The translations under genes and the position numbers were made by a program. Below the pieces are notes generated by a model. That model ran no database searches and was not told the DNA's origin. It saw only the letters and a program-made list of their open reading frames with translations. Source: Cannabis sativa (Eukaryota; Streptophyta; Magnoliopsida; Rosales; Cannabaceae). From it: 64,000 nucleotides of DNA. Of the stretch, positions 47,320 to 58,402 are shown in pieces. The number at the start of each line of letters is the position of its first letter. Position 1 is the stretch's first letter. The DNA lies in the NCBI RefSeq assembly GCF_029168945.1, contig NC_083603.1, positions 34,011,396 through 34,075,395 on the forward strand, read 5' to 3'.

Positions 47320-48837
47320 ATTTCAAGAAAGAACTCCACAGTTAAGCGTGCTTGGCTTGGAGCAATTTCAAGGATGGGTGACCTCCTGGGAAGTTTTCCC
47401 AGGATGCGTGTGAGTGAGGACAAAGCACGCTGAAAACACTCGTGTTGGTCTGTAGGGTCAGTCATCAATCCGGGAAGCAGCCAGAGTGACGTACTCGTGT
47501 ATAAGAGCCATTCATTCCGTGGGTGTAAGGACCCAATGGAGGCTTGAAGCGGGGACGTCATAACAATGGTATCAGAGCCTTGTCCCAGCCGGAAGTGTGG
47601 TCGACGAGGACGTCGGACTCAGTGCGGGGGTGATCGTGACCGCAGTCCCGTGATCTGTAAGGGGAAATACCGGGTAAGCTGTGCAATCCCACACCGCCTG
47701 GGGAAGGTCAAGTGGGATGATTCTGAAACTGTGTAGGTATGGGACTACACAGTTGAAGAGAGCTTAAATGGATTGATTGGTACTACCTATGTCAACAAGG
47801 TGCATCTTGTTTTTCGGTAGCCCATCTCGAAAGAACTCCACAGTTAAGCGTGCTTGGCTTGGGGTAATTTAAGGATGGGTGACCTCCTGGGAAGTTTTCC
47901 CAGGAATCGTGCGAGTGAGGACAAAGCATGCTGGAAACACTCGTGTTGGTCTGTAGGGTCAGTCGTCAGTCCATGAAGCAGCCAGAGTGACGTACTCGTG
48001 TATAAGAGCCATTCATTCCGTGGGTGTAAGGACCCAATGGAGGCTTGAAGCGGGGACGTTATAACACGATCATACCAGCACTAATGCACCGGATCCCATC
48101 AGAACTCCGTAGTTAAGCGTGCTTGGGCGAGAGTAGTACTAGGATGGGTGACCTCCTGGGAAGTTTTCCCAGGAAGCGTGCGAGTGAGGACAAAGCATGC
48201 TGGAAACACTCGTGGTTGTCTGTAGGGTCAGTCGTCAGTCCATGAAGCAGCCAGAGTGACGTACTCGTGTATAAGAGCCATTCATTCCGTGGGTGTAAGG
48301 ACCCAATGGAGGCTTGAAGCGGGGACGTTACAAATGGTATCAGAGCCTTGACCCAGCCGGAAGTGTGGTCGACGAGGACGTCGGACCCCGTAAGGGGGAG
48401 TGATTGTGACAGTTAGTAGTCCCGTGATCCGTAAGGGGAAATACCGGGTAAGTTGTGCAATCCCACACTGCCTGGGGAAGGTCAAGTGGGATGATTCTGA
48501 GACTATGTAGGTATGGGTCTACACAGTTGAAGAGAGCTTAAATGGATTGATTGGTACTACCTATGTCAACAAGGTGCATCTTGTTTTTCGGTAGCCCATC
48601 TCGAAAGAACTCCACAGTTAAGCGTGCTTGGCTTGGGGTAATTTAAGGATGGGTGACCTCCTGGGAAGTTTTCCCAGGAATCGTGCGAGTGAGGACAAAG
48701 CATGCTGGAAACACTCGTGTTGGTCTGTAGGGTCAGTCGTCAGTCCATGAAGCAGCCAGAGTGACGTACTCGTGTATAAGAGCCATTCATTCCGTGGGTG
48801 TAAGGACCCAATGGAGGCTTGAAGCGGGGACGTTACA
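47320..48837 (+). repeat. Cassandra block 4: four plus LTR units, one with true 5S sequence
   Basis: The first unit is 5'-truncated. The second ends in the unusual GACGTTATAACA. The third is the 5S chimera. The fourth is complete and ends GACGTTACA next to the TSD. Confidence 0.9.
48065..48164 (+). ncRNA. 5S rRNA-like segment fused to a Cassandra LTR
   Basis: About 100 nt follow plant 5S rRNA from its fifth base or so (CGATCATACCAGCACTAATG) through box A, intermediate element and box C. As I recall the plant consensus, there is about one internal difference (CCGTAG for CCGCAG). The first bases (GGGTG) and the last 20 or so of 5S rRNA are absent; after GGGAAGT the sequence is Cassandra LTR. 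All other units in the cluster have the diverged Cassandra version of this region. The pol III internal promoter elements are complete, but it cannot give a normal 5S rRNA. Confidence 0.9.
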
Positions 48838-48842
48838 ACCAT

Positions 48843-51230
48843 TGTCCCTTTCCCCCTTAATCCTCTATCAACCTCATCTGGGTCAGTTCTTGGTTTACTA
48901 ATTACTATTGCCTCAACTCCGGCCATGTACTCTAAACAAAATTCCACAGCCTCTTCAAATATGTAGCATTCAACAATAGATGCTTCTAGCCGATAGTGGT
49001 TACGCACATAACTTTTAAGTACCTTCATATTTTTTTCAAATATATACATCCATCTCGCCAAAACCGGCCCACACAACCTTGTTTCTCTCACTAGATGAAC
49101 CATTAAATGTATCACGATGTCAAAAAAAGATTGCGGAAAAAAAATTTCAAGGTTGCACAATGTTTTGACTACATGTTCATGTAATGCATCTAACTTATCC
49201 AGTTCTAATTCTTTCCTGCACAACATATTAAAGAAAATGCAAACATGGGTCAAACACTCTCAAACATTTTTCGGCAAGACTGATCTAATGGCGATTGGAA
49301 GCAGATGTTGCATTAACGCATGGTAATCATGTGATTTCATACCAATTAGATTCAATTCAGCCTCATTTACCAAGTTTTTGATGTTAGATGAGTAACCATC
49401 AGGTACTTTCATATTTCTAAATGATTTGCAAACCATTTTGTTTTTCCTTTTTGGATAAAGTGAAACAAATAGGAGGCAAATATAATAGTTCACCTTTCTT
49501 CTCAGGTGCCAAAGATTGTCGTATACCCATTTCAACGAGATCTAAGCGAGTATTTAAACCATCCTTAGTTTTGCCAGGAATATCAAGTAAGGTACCGATA
49601 ATACTCTCACACACATTTTTTTCAATATGCATGACATCCAAATAATGTCGAACCAGTAAACTTTTCCAATATGGAAGACAAAAAAAGATTGACTTTCTTT
49701 GAAAACAACCATTTGTTTTCTTATTTATTTATTTATTTATTTATTTTGCGTCTTTCCATACTTAAAATCTACAAGTTCTACTTGTTGGAGAATTCGTTCC
49801 CTTGACAGTGGAAAAGGAGCCATATCTCTCTCTCTTCAGTACCATCGAATGCTTTCTTCTTCTGTCTATCAGGATGAGTTGTAGGCAAGTATCGTCTATG
49901 ACTCATATAACACATCTTGTGTCCATTCTCCAAGCGACGAGCCCATGTGTTAGTGGAAAAAATTGGACAACCTTTGTAATCTTTTGTGCTTAAGCCTGAT
50001 AAATTATTGTAAGCTGGAAAATCACTGACAGTCCACAATAACACTGCTTTCAGATTAAAGAATTCTTTTTTAAAACTATCATAGGCCTCAACACCATTCT
50101 CATACAATTCTATTAAATCGTCAATCAATGGTTCCAAATATATATCGATATTATGTCTGGGTTGTTGCGGGCCTGATATCATTAAAGAAAGCATATTAAA
50201 TTTCCTCGTCATCACTAACCAGGGAGGAAGATTGTACATAACAAGGAAAACTGGCCATGAACTATGACGACTACTTAGAGATCTATGTGGATTTACTCCA
50301 TCCGTAGACCGACCGAGACGAATATGTCTTGGTTCAGATTTGAATTCAAGATTCATGTAGTTTACTTTTTTCTAAGCTTGAGAATCTGCAGGATGTCTAA
50401 GTTTTCCATCTTTAACTCTCTTTGTCTCATGTCAAATCAAATTTTCAGAATGTTCTGCACTACGATATAATTGTTTCAGTCGCGGAATCAAAGGCATGTA
50501 CCACATCACTTTTTGGGGGATAAGTTTCTTATTCTCCTTACTCTTGTTTACTTTATGGGGAGATAAACCACACGTCGGGCAATAATCCATGTCTGCATAT
50601 TCCTTACGATAAAAAGTGCAATCGTTCGGACATGCATGAATTTTTTCATACTTCAATCCTATGGAATTTAATGTTCTTTTCACTTCATATGTAGATTCTG
50701 AGAAGCAGTTATCAAATGGTAAGATATCTTTAAAAGCAGCTAAAAATTGAGTAAAACATTTACCGGTCACTCTATTTTCTTCTTTGATGTTCTAAAACTT
50801 TACCATTGTTAGTAATCTTAGTTTTTTACAACCATCAAACGGGGGTTTATATGCATCACTTAAAAAATTATAGAATTTTTTTAGGATCATTAAGAAATTC
50901 CTCTTGTGCTTCGTTACGCAAGTCCAATGGATGATCATCAAAATCATTACCTTCCAAATTATCTATCCCCCGCTTTCCTAATGGATATAGATCATCAACT
51001 AAACGTTCGCCATGCCAATACCAAGTAGTATAACTTCTATTAAAACCTCGTAAATATACATGATCCTTAATCATTGTAATATTTCCTTTAGATCTATTAC
51101 AACAATCTACACACGGACAATGAATACGTTTGAGATTTTTAGAATTCTTTAAGGCAAACTCTAAAAATGCATTGAACCCTACTTAAAATCGCAGTATGTC
51201 TCTCTCCTCAGGCATCCATGATTTATCCAT
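48843..51230 (-). pseudogene. CACTA transposase (tnp2-type) gene, 5' part
   Basis: The proposed start is 51230 (MDKSWMPEERD), the usual beginning of the transposase-associated domain, with a stop soon after. Open pieces: 51074-50868 (transposase-associated domain, WYWHGE); 50770-50432 (CPNDCTFYRKEYAD, CPTCG); 50356-49778 (tnp2 core with DGVNPHR, LPPWLVM and GCPIFSTNTWA); 49641-49417 (MDVMHIEKNVCESIIGTLL); 49535-49260 (KSHDYHALMQHLLPIAIR); and 49253-48843 (DUF4218: FFPQSFFDIVIHLMVHLV, then GPVLARWMYIFEK). The gene is about 4.2 kb from start to DUF4216 if the Cassandra cluster is ignored. Frameshifts and stops separate the pieces. The product would have cut CACTA ends. Confidence 0.9.
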
Positions 51231-52784
51231 AACAAATATCCTAACCAAAAGAATTCAGTATTTAGTAACTAATTATAACTAGTTACTACTTACAGAATGT
51301 AATTAACTAGGTTTCTCACAATTAATTCATATTAACTTATATATTACTAAAATTCTTGTTATAGTTTGGTTATTAAGTTGTATAAGTTGTAAATAACGAA
51401 CTAGGGTAGTGTTTAGTTGATTGAAATGTAGGTAGAATTGGAATGACTTTTCCTAAAGTGAATCCATTTATTTGTTTGGTTTGTCATTTATAATTGAAAA
51501 GTTTATATAAATGTGTTATATCACCTAATTTCTTACAACTAGAGAGTATTTAACTAGTTATTTGTGCTATGTACCTTTTTTTTTAATATTTATGTTTTTT
51601 TAGTAAAATTAATTCTAATTCTACCAAAATTGCGGCCGTATAACGGCTGTAATTGGACGTTCTCGAAAATTTTAAAAATATCTAAAATAACAAACAAAAT
51701 AAATATAATAATACAGAACAAACAAAATAACATTAACAATACAAATTTATCCACACATCCGACCGCAGTACATGTATTCGCAGAACCTACTTCACTACGG
51801 ATGAATATTTAAGATATTCAAACTCCACTAAGCATGCATTGATAACTAATTATAATAACAAAAGGTTAGTGAATGTATATACCTATAGCAAGTTAAAATC
51901 CGATCAATATCGAAATATATTGAACCTCAAAAATTAGCTAACAACCTACAATATAATGCAATACAACGAAATTAGAATTTTAATTATGTAATTACTTGCT
52001 AGTTATTAAAAAATGTAACAAGTTACAAGTTACTAAATTCTATAGATTAATTTTTTTAAAAAATAACATATACATATATATACATATATAATCAATTATA
52101 TATCACACTAACATAATTTTAAAAACTTTATTTCTAAACTAATTAAATTCCTACTACCTCATTCTCATTCACAACAAATATATACACAATACAATTATAC
52201 AACATCCACAAATAATATATACACAACATATATACACACACAATATATATAAACACATATTTAATAAAACACAAAATATATAAATATGTATTATATATCA
52301 AGTTAACAAATATTTACCTTCTAAACGCAATCCGACGATAAATTGCGACAAAAATCTGACCACCTAACGCACACACCAACATAAATTAATAAAATGGCAA
52401 AATCCCAAAAATAATTACAAAAACGAAAATAAAGCAATGTACATTAATAAAATGAATAGAAATCATATTTATACCTTAATGGACGTTGAGATTCAATGTT
52501 TTCTCCACTAAAATCGGTTGCTGGAGTTATACCACCACCTTTTTTTTAATAAGTTCGGGCACAGTGAAATAGGAGAAAAAACTAAACTTTATTAGTGTAT
52601 AGGTTTAGATATTAAAAATGAAAGATTTAAAAAACAATGGGGTGAAATGGTGTTAAAATAAAAGAGATATTTAGATTTTTAATAAAAGTGGGTGAGGGTT
52701 TCGTCGTATTTTCTGAGTTCTCTGATTTGTGAATATATTGTTCTTGCTGAAGATGAAGTAAGGAAGACGAAGGTGTGTTCTCTT
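51231..52784. other. CACTA 5' non-coding region
   Basis: Upstream of the transposase start on the minus strand. It contains the second copy of the internal direct repeat (51604-51855) and AT-rich DNA with dinucleotide-like TATATACA runs (52060-52280). No gene was seen. A promoter probably lies here but none could be placed. Confidence 0.5.
51604..51855. repeat. CACTA internal direct repeat, copy 2
   Basis: Matches 40053-40275 in the same orientation. It includes TGAATATTTAAGATATTCAA and CTACTTCACTA. Confidence 0.75.
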
Positions 52785-52975
52785 TTATATAACCCTATGG
52801 CGTCGGTTATTATAGATTAACTGACGCATAGGTGCACACGTGTGGTGTAATGAGTGCACCTATGGCGACGGTTAATCCCTAATAATCGACGCCATAGAGT
52901 TAATCAAAAACCCTCAAAATTATCCAATCCCCAACCGACGACATAGGCTATAATTAAATTCTATAATGTCAATTT
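52785..52975. repeat. right subterminal repeats of the CACTA element
   Basis: Copies of TATGGCGTCGGTTA, CTGACGCATAGG, TATGGCGACGGTTA and inverse forms. They match the left subterminal set at 37690-37800. Confidence 0.85.
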
Positions 52976-53065
52976 TAAACTAGCGAGTATTTTCACACCC
53001 TTTAGCTTCTCTTTTAATAAAATGGGTTGAAAAAATAATATCTAAAGGCTCATATTGTAGTAGTG

Positions 53066-53455
53066 TGAGTTTATGAGAGATTATGGGGTCGTGAATGACG
53101 AGTTAAATCTGAATCTAAGTTTTTCTTAAGTAATTATATTTTTTTTGCTAGAAAATTAATTAGGTTCTTTGAAGAAGAAGAGCATCGAGTGGGGTTGGGG
53201 ATTAACAATAGGATTTTGTTTTTATTTTCTTAGATAATATTTTTTTAAAAAAATTAATAAAAGAAAAAGAAAATAAAAATAATATTATAGTTTTTACGTT
53301 TTATGTATAATTTCTAATTATTTAAATTTTTTAATAATATTTATTAACAAATATTATTTTAACACAATTTAACAGACTAATAAAAATAGTGACCTTGAGC
53401 ACTATTGTGGTCAATTTTCCAAATTGAGAATTAATTTGCAACCCTAAATTATCCC
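53066..53455. other. right remainder of the Mutator-like element
   Basis: AT-rich sequence ending in the right terminal inverted repeat (from about 53355). Non-coding. Confidence 0.65.
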
Positions 53456-54666
53456 ATAAAATAATTTACTCTACGTACGTACGCGTGCAAATGTATCAAA
53501 TTTTACTACAGACCTGATCGATAAGAACATAATCAAATTAATATTATCCTAAGTGAGATAATTTTATCATGTATATGACAAACTCTTATTAAACCAACAA
53601 CATCGATATTTTTACTCAATAGGACAAAGGAGAGTTTTTATTATTAAGTAATAATATCATCTTAAACGTTGGGAAGGTAAAAAAAGATAAAAAGAACAGC
53701 ATATCCTATGTAGAACTTATTATTCCTATGTGTTTAGACCCTAACAAGGCCAAAATAATAGGTAGAAAATTAAGAGAGTGATTATCGGTTGTCAAATTCG
53801 CTTTGGACATTCTGTATTTTGTAATAAGGGAAAATGGGTCACCTAAGTTATCCCAAGTTTTCTTCTTTCTAGATTGATATATATTTATTAATAGAGAAAA
53901 GAAACGTGATTGACTAAACAAAATATGTATATATGTAATAAATATTTGAGTATTGTTATTAGACACCAGTGGTGCCTAGCACTTTGTCATGTTGCAATAC
54001 TCCCTTTAAAACTATTATATTAAACTATATAGAACTTAATATTTAATTGCACCAATAATAATATTCACACATAACAAGGTATTTGACACTATTAGTACCT
54101 TTTAGTATTTCTCTAAATATTTATAGGAAAAAACATTTTTAATTTTCAAACGTGAGTTTTATTTGATAGTGTTATTATTTTTTCTAAAGTATATGGGCGG
54201 CAATTTGAGCATGCCAAGAATCTGAGAACATGACTATCTGTGTTTTGATTAGTTCTTATTGTTGTTTTCTTTGGAAACAGCATTGTCCATATATATATAT
54301 ATATAAATCATTTGTGTGTCTTGCAAAAAAAAATAAAAATCTATTGTGTGGCTTATGTTTCTTCAGATGCAGTATATTTCAGAGAAATATGTGATTAACA
54401 TATGTAGAGATTCTCATAGCAGCTAACTTTGACTACTGTAAACAAGGACAATTCTTAAACTGATTGTATTTATAATAACAACTAAAATAAGAAAAAGGTA
54501 ATATTAAAATGGATTTTTTTTTGGTGATCGAATTAGTGTTGAGTGATTCTTACCTATGTCATGAGTAAAATGTCCAAGACTAAAAGTCTTGACAAAAAGT
54601 TTATAATTAATATATTTTGCCTTATAACATGGTTTTTTTTTAAGTTATTTGTTGATTGTAATTTAC
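53456..54666. other. unassigned AT-rich stretch
   Basis: No gene or clear transposon end was found. Only a short AT microsatellite (about 54289-54305) and scattered poly-T runs. Confidence 0.4.
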
Positions 54667-55540
54667 ACTAAAAAAAAAACTAATTAACAACAATCACTAA
54701 GATCTTTATTATTTTCAGTTATTATTCCTGTTCATCTTCAGTTTGTAAATATATTCGCTACCCAAATCGTTTGAAGCAAAGACGTAATTTCTAAAAATAC
54801 CGAAGATTGTAAAAGGAAATTATGTCTTTGATTATTATCAAATAATCAAAGACATAAGTGGAGCTAATTCTCAAAATTTGAATGGGGGAGGCCCTACATC
54901 TTCGGTTATTACATAATAACCAAAGATATGGGGAATTTATGTCTTCAGTTATTATATAACCAAAGGTTGCAATTTTTATTTTCACTTTGTACTTATTTAT
55001 TTTATGTTGAATATTATTTTTAATTTTAATTATCATACATAATTATATGTTGAATAAATTAATTATAATAATAAATACTTAATTTAAAATAAAAATACAG
55101 CTTAATTATATTGACAAAGTAAGAATTTACAACGTGATAAGTACTTAAAAGTCTAAGAATAATAAAATTTAGAACACAAAATAAATATTTAGCTAAAATT
55201 TAAAGTCTAAGTCTTAAAGTTAACTAGTACAAATATTGTGTCAAATTTGTTAACCACTGATGTTGCAATGATCGTAAGTACCTCTCCTCATTATTGTAAG
55301 TAATTTTTTTTCAAACTACAAAATTATAAGGCAAATTGTTATACCAATATTTTGAGCAGTTTTATTAACCAACTCAAATTATGAATCAATAAATGCATTT
55401 AGATGACTCGTCTCGAGAATTACAATTGATAAAAATACTCAAACTCACCATCATGTAGACAATGGTGAGATACGAGTAATAACTACCAATTGATGGGACC
55501 AGCGAGACGAATAAATCCATGTACTTATTTATTTTATTTT
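54667..55540. mobile_element. end of a third CACTA-like transposon
   Basis: Begins CACTAAAAAAAAAACTAA. Within 230 bp it has paired subterminal motifs (TCTTCGGTTATTA, AATAACCAAAGA, CTTCAGTTATTA) in both orientations (54790-54965). Sequence near 55240-55330 resembles the end of the second gene of the 37566-53065 element (about 38100-38230). The other end is not found; the element is probably truncated near 55540 by gypsy sequence. Confidence 0.55.
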
Positions 55541-57600
55541 GAATAAATCAAGAATTTTCTCAACACAATGCGAGAAGTGTAGGGATTCGTCCTAGATCAG
55601 GTCGACCACCTAGACACCGCAAAGGCCAAATCACAACAACAGAGACAACGCATACACCTACCTAAGTAGGGGCGAAAGGAACCACAAGAGACAGGGTCAA
55701 GTACAGATCCTAGTGGATCAAGGTCAATGACTCACAGGTAAAGTAGATCGACTAAAACCCATACACGTGAAAGGCGAGCACAAGATGGGGAGGGTTCATG
55801 ACGATATTACCGAGATGATCAAGAGAGTATCAGTGACTCTTAAAGTTATCAATCTGAAAGTTATTTAGGAACAAGGTCAGTAAGCAATTATGACCAAAGA
55901 AATGGAAGGTGTGCACCTTGATTTATGTGAGCATCTAAACCGTAGACAACTAGATATTCGTGATCGACTAAATCAGAAATCTAGTAGAGAACTATAAGTT
56001 AAGCAACAACCCATGGATCTAATTCAGTTAAGGGTAATACAATTAAATGACAAGTTCAGGCAATACCAAGACGGAGAATATGGGTAACTATCAGGATACA
56101 ATTCAAACAAAGAGATAGAGCCCTTCCATCCTGATATTTTGAATTCCTAATTCCCTTAGGGATTTAAAAACCAGCACGTCACACAGTATGATGGGACAAC
56201 TAACCCTGTGGCTCACCTGAATAATTTTAACAACATAATGCGAGCAAGTAATGTTTCAAACAACTTGTGTTGCATTTTGATTCCAACTTCTCTAACAAAA
56301 GCAGCAAGCAGTTAGTTTGATAAATTCACCAACCATTCTACAACATCCTGGGAACAACTATCTAAGGATTTCAAGAAGCAATTCCAGGCTACAAGGCACA
56401 GGAAGCCAGAGGCATCCTCGCTGACTAATATCAAACAGCAACAAGGAGAATCTTTAAAGGCTTACATGAGTCTTTTTAGTACAGCAGTAGCCAAAGTTAG
56501 AAAGCTAAATGATAGCATATAGTTGACAGCTCTTCAAGCTGGAATAAGAACTGACTTATCAACCGTGAGGGTACACTATGGGATGATTTTGCAAGGTCGC
56601 CCTGTTAGAAACATCAATGAATTTAATGAAAGAGCATAAATCTTCGTGCGTAAGGAGGAGGCACGAAGCAAAATGAAATTACTCAAATTTAGCTTGAGCG
56701 ACAAACCCAACACTAGTACAGCAACAATGAGTACTATAACAACCAAAGCAGGAAATTCGAACCACAATGGACCAAATGCAAAAAGAAAAGACGAGTCAAG
56801 AGATTTGTCAAAGGACAAGAAAAAGCAAAAGAAGCACGAGAAATATATTCTATTATACTCGATGTATACGGAATTAAATAAAACTCATGAAAACATCTAT
56901 CTCACAAATGAAAATCAGGCTATACTTTGGAGACTTGATCTAATGAGGCATGTAAGAAATAAGTGAAACGCCAACAACTATTATCGTTTCCATCGAGATA
57001 TGGGACATACCACTGAGTAATTCCACCAGTTAAAAGATAAGATTGAAAATCTCATTTCTCAAAGATATTTGAGACAATATATAGGAAATTAAGGAAATGA
57101 GCTGCCTAATAACCAGAACAACCAAGGATTAAAACCTTCCCTAGTTGAGGGCGAGGACATCTTAATTATTTTTGGAGGGCCACACCTCGCAAGAAACAAT
57201 AATAAAGCTCAAAAAAGATATATAAATGAAGTGAAAAATCAAGAATCAACCTTTGCTCCAAAACTCCTAAAATGAGCCAAGCCCAAAGAACTGCTCATTA
57301 TCTTTAATGATGAAGATGCATTAAATGTACAGTTTCTGTATACAGATCCCCTAGTGATTACGGTTCAGCTCGTTGATAAGAGAGTAAGAAGAGTTGTTGT
57401 TGATAACGAGAGTTATATTTATATTATCTACATAGAAACATTAAGGAAAATGGGTTTGGAAGAGGGAAGGTTAAAACCATGCATGGTTAACCTGTGTGGG
57501 TTCACTGGTGATAGTGTTGCAAGTGTTATCCTAATTTTTGCCCACATTACGTGGCATGTCCACGTGGGCAAGGGGCTAAGGACCACATGGAATACAGTGT
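55541..57600 (+). pseudogene. Tat-like gypsy gag and protease remnant
   Basis: The Gag core at about 56160-56640 reads, with stops, QYDGTTNPVAHLNNF, then TSWEQLSKDFKKQF and GESLKAYMSLFSTA, typical of Tat/Retand-type gypsy Gag. The piece 57354-57608 matches the retropepsin-like region that follows (KMGLEEGRLKPCMVNLCGFTGDS), but the expected active-site Asp-Gly/Gly-Ala context is changed to VDNESYIYI. Many stops and frame changes occur. No reverse transcriptase or integrase follows; LTR-like sequence comes next. It is an old, incomplete element. Confidence 0.75.
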
Positions 57601-58400
57601 GTCACTAAATAAGCTAAATCACCATGCATAACATATCTATTAATGAGGGATCCAAATACTCAGTCATGACAAAGTTACAGGAAAATGACCAACAAAGAGG
57701 GTATGGCTGGACATCACCCTGGCCAGCCAAGGGACACTATGTGCTGGCAAGCACATATGAATAGTGATAAAAAGAAGCCCAAACAATTGATATTTCTCCA
57801 GCCCTCACCTTGGACGGATCAAAACTTGTTCTCAACTGTGAAACCATTCCAACAAACCACAAATATAGGGTTTCAACCCAAAAATATCTACCTATCTCTT
57901 AGGATTATTAACTAGTTATTTTTATGGCTTAAATATATGTTAAAAAGAGTAATATCTCCTATTTTTAAGGGATATTAACCTATTTGAAAATAGATCTTTT
58001 GTAAGCTCTAAACTATATAAAGAGCATTAGGCTAAATGGAAAAGGATCTAAGTTTTAGGTTCCAAAAAACCCTAGAACACTCTCATTCTCTCTCTCACAT
58101 GTGAGCCCTAGACACTTAATTTGTTTCTCACTTGTTCAGAATTTGTCATACATCATTCTCAACATTGTAACATTCATAGAGCCATACCAAAAATTACAAG
58201 GTAGAAGCTTGTAGTCTATGTGGTATTATCTCTCAAATCAATACAAAAAAAATGGGAGTAAGTCATTACCCACTAAATAAGGGGTCGAACCTCTATAATC
58301 GGTTGTGTTAATTTCTTTATTTGCTTTTATTATTTACATGTGGTGATTGGTAATCATAAATAAGGTTCCGCTGTCAGTTGACCAAATCTAAGGTCAATAT
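57601..58400 (+). repeat. Tat-like gypsy LTR (borders approximate)
   Basis: A TATA box (CTATATAAAGAG, about 58010-58021) is followed by a pyrimidine-rich leader. The segment ends just before TTGGTGCTTTCATTGAAAG (58402-58420), the conserved start of the internal region in Tat-type elements, where the primer site lies. The left border was not determined. One small frame (57685-57915) is ignored. Confidence 0.5.
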
Positions 58401-58402
58401 TT

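Larger units (their letters stand above)
43065..48837. mobile_element. Cassandra (5S-bearing TRIM) concatemer with inversions
   Basis: Fourteen LTR units, about 432 bp when complete, alternate with internal segments of about 72 bp. An LTR runs TGTGACAG to GACGTTACA. The internal segment begins AATGGTATCAGAGCC (Met-tRNA primer site) and ends in a G-rich tract. LTR starts/ends: minus 43065-43496, 43569-44002, 44075-44491 (truncated), 44539-44970, 45043-45057 (stub); plus 45060-45496, 45568-46001; minus 46051-46485, 46558-46985, 47057-47319 (truncated); plus 47325-47565 (truncated), 47635-48066, 48067-48332 (5S chimera), 48405-48837. Each LTR carries 5S-like box A (AGTTAAGCGTGCTTGG) and box C (GATGGGTGACCTCCTGGGAA). 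TSD ACCAT flanks the whole cluster (43060-43064 and 48838-48842). Open frames inside it are chance frames. It interrupts the DUF4218 part of the transposase. Confidence 0.93.
37566..53065 (-). mobile_element. 15.5-kb CACTA (En/Spm) transposon
   Basis: The ends are inverted: left ACTACTACAAAATTGGGC at 37567 with an A where the first C is expected, and right CACTACTACAATATGAGC read from 53065. Subterminal arrays of TATGGCGTCGGTTA-like motifs occur in both orientations (37690-37800 and 52785-52975). The flanking 3-mers are TCA and TGA, so the TSD is imperfect. Two minus-strand genes, tnp2-type transposase and Ptta/Ulp1-like, are in the usual order. A hAT MITE and a Cassandra cluster are nested inside. 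Confidence 0.9.
36246..53455. mobile_element. Mutator-like element enclosing a CACTA transposon
   Basis: The terminal inverted repeats are about 100 bp or more. The left begins GGGATAATT (36246); the right is its inverse, ending AATTATCCC (53455). Both share AAGGTCACTATTT (36320 region; inverse near 53380). The flanks are 9-bp direct repeats with one mismatch: ATAGAATAA (36237-36245) and ATAAAATAA (53456-53464). Subtracting the CACTA element leaves about 1.7 kb, too short for a MURA transposase, so it is non-autonomous and possibly a Pack-MULE. Confidence 0.8.

Noticed and set aside
48065..48164. A functional 5S rRNA gene
   Set aside because: The first bases and the last 20 or so of 5S rRNA are missing and no typical 5S spacer or T-run terminator follows. 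It is listed as a chimera instead.
43416..48485. Many open frames of 60-148 codons in both strands of the Cassandra cluster, several nearly identical
   Set aside because: They recur because the LTR unit recurs, change frame between copies and match no protein family. They are chance frames in a non-coding repeat.
43065..48837. Regularly repeated units resembling a satellite or CRISPR-like array
   Set aside because: Unit length, primer sites, G-rich tracts, TG...CA ends and target duplication identify LTR units. CRISPR arrays are not expected in a plant nuclear genome.
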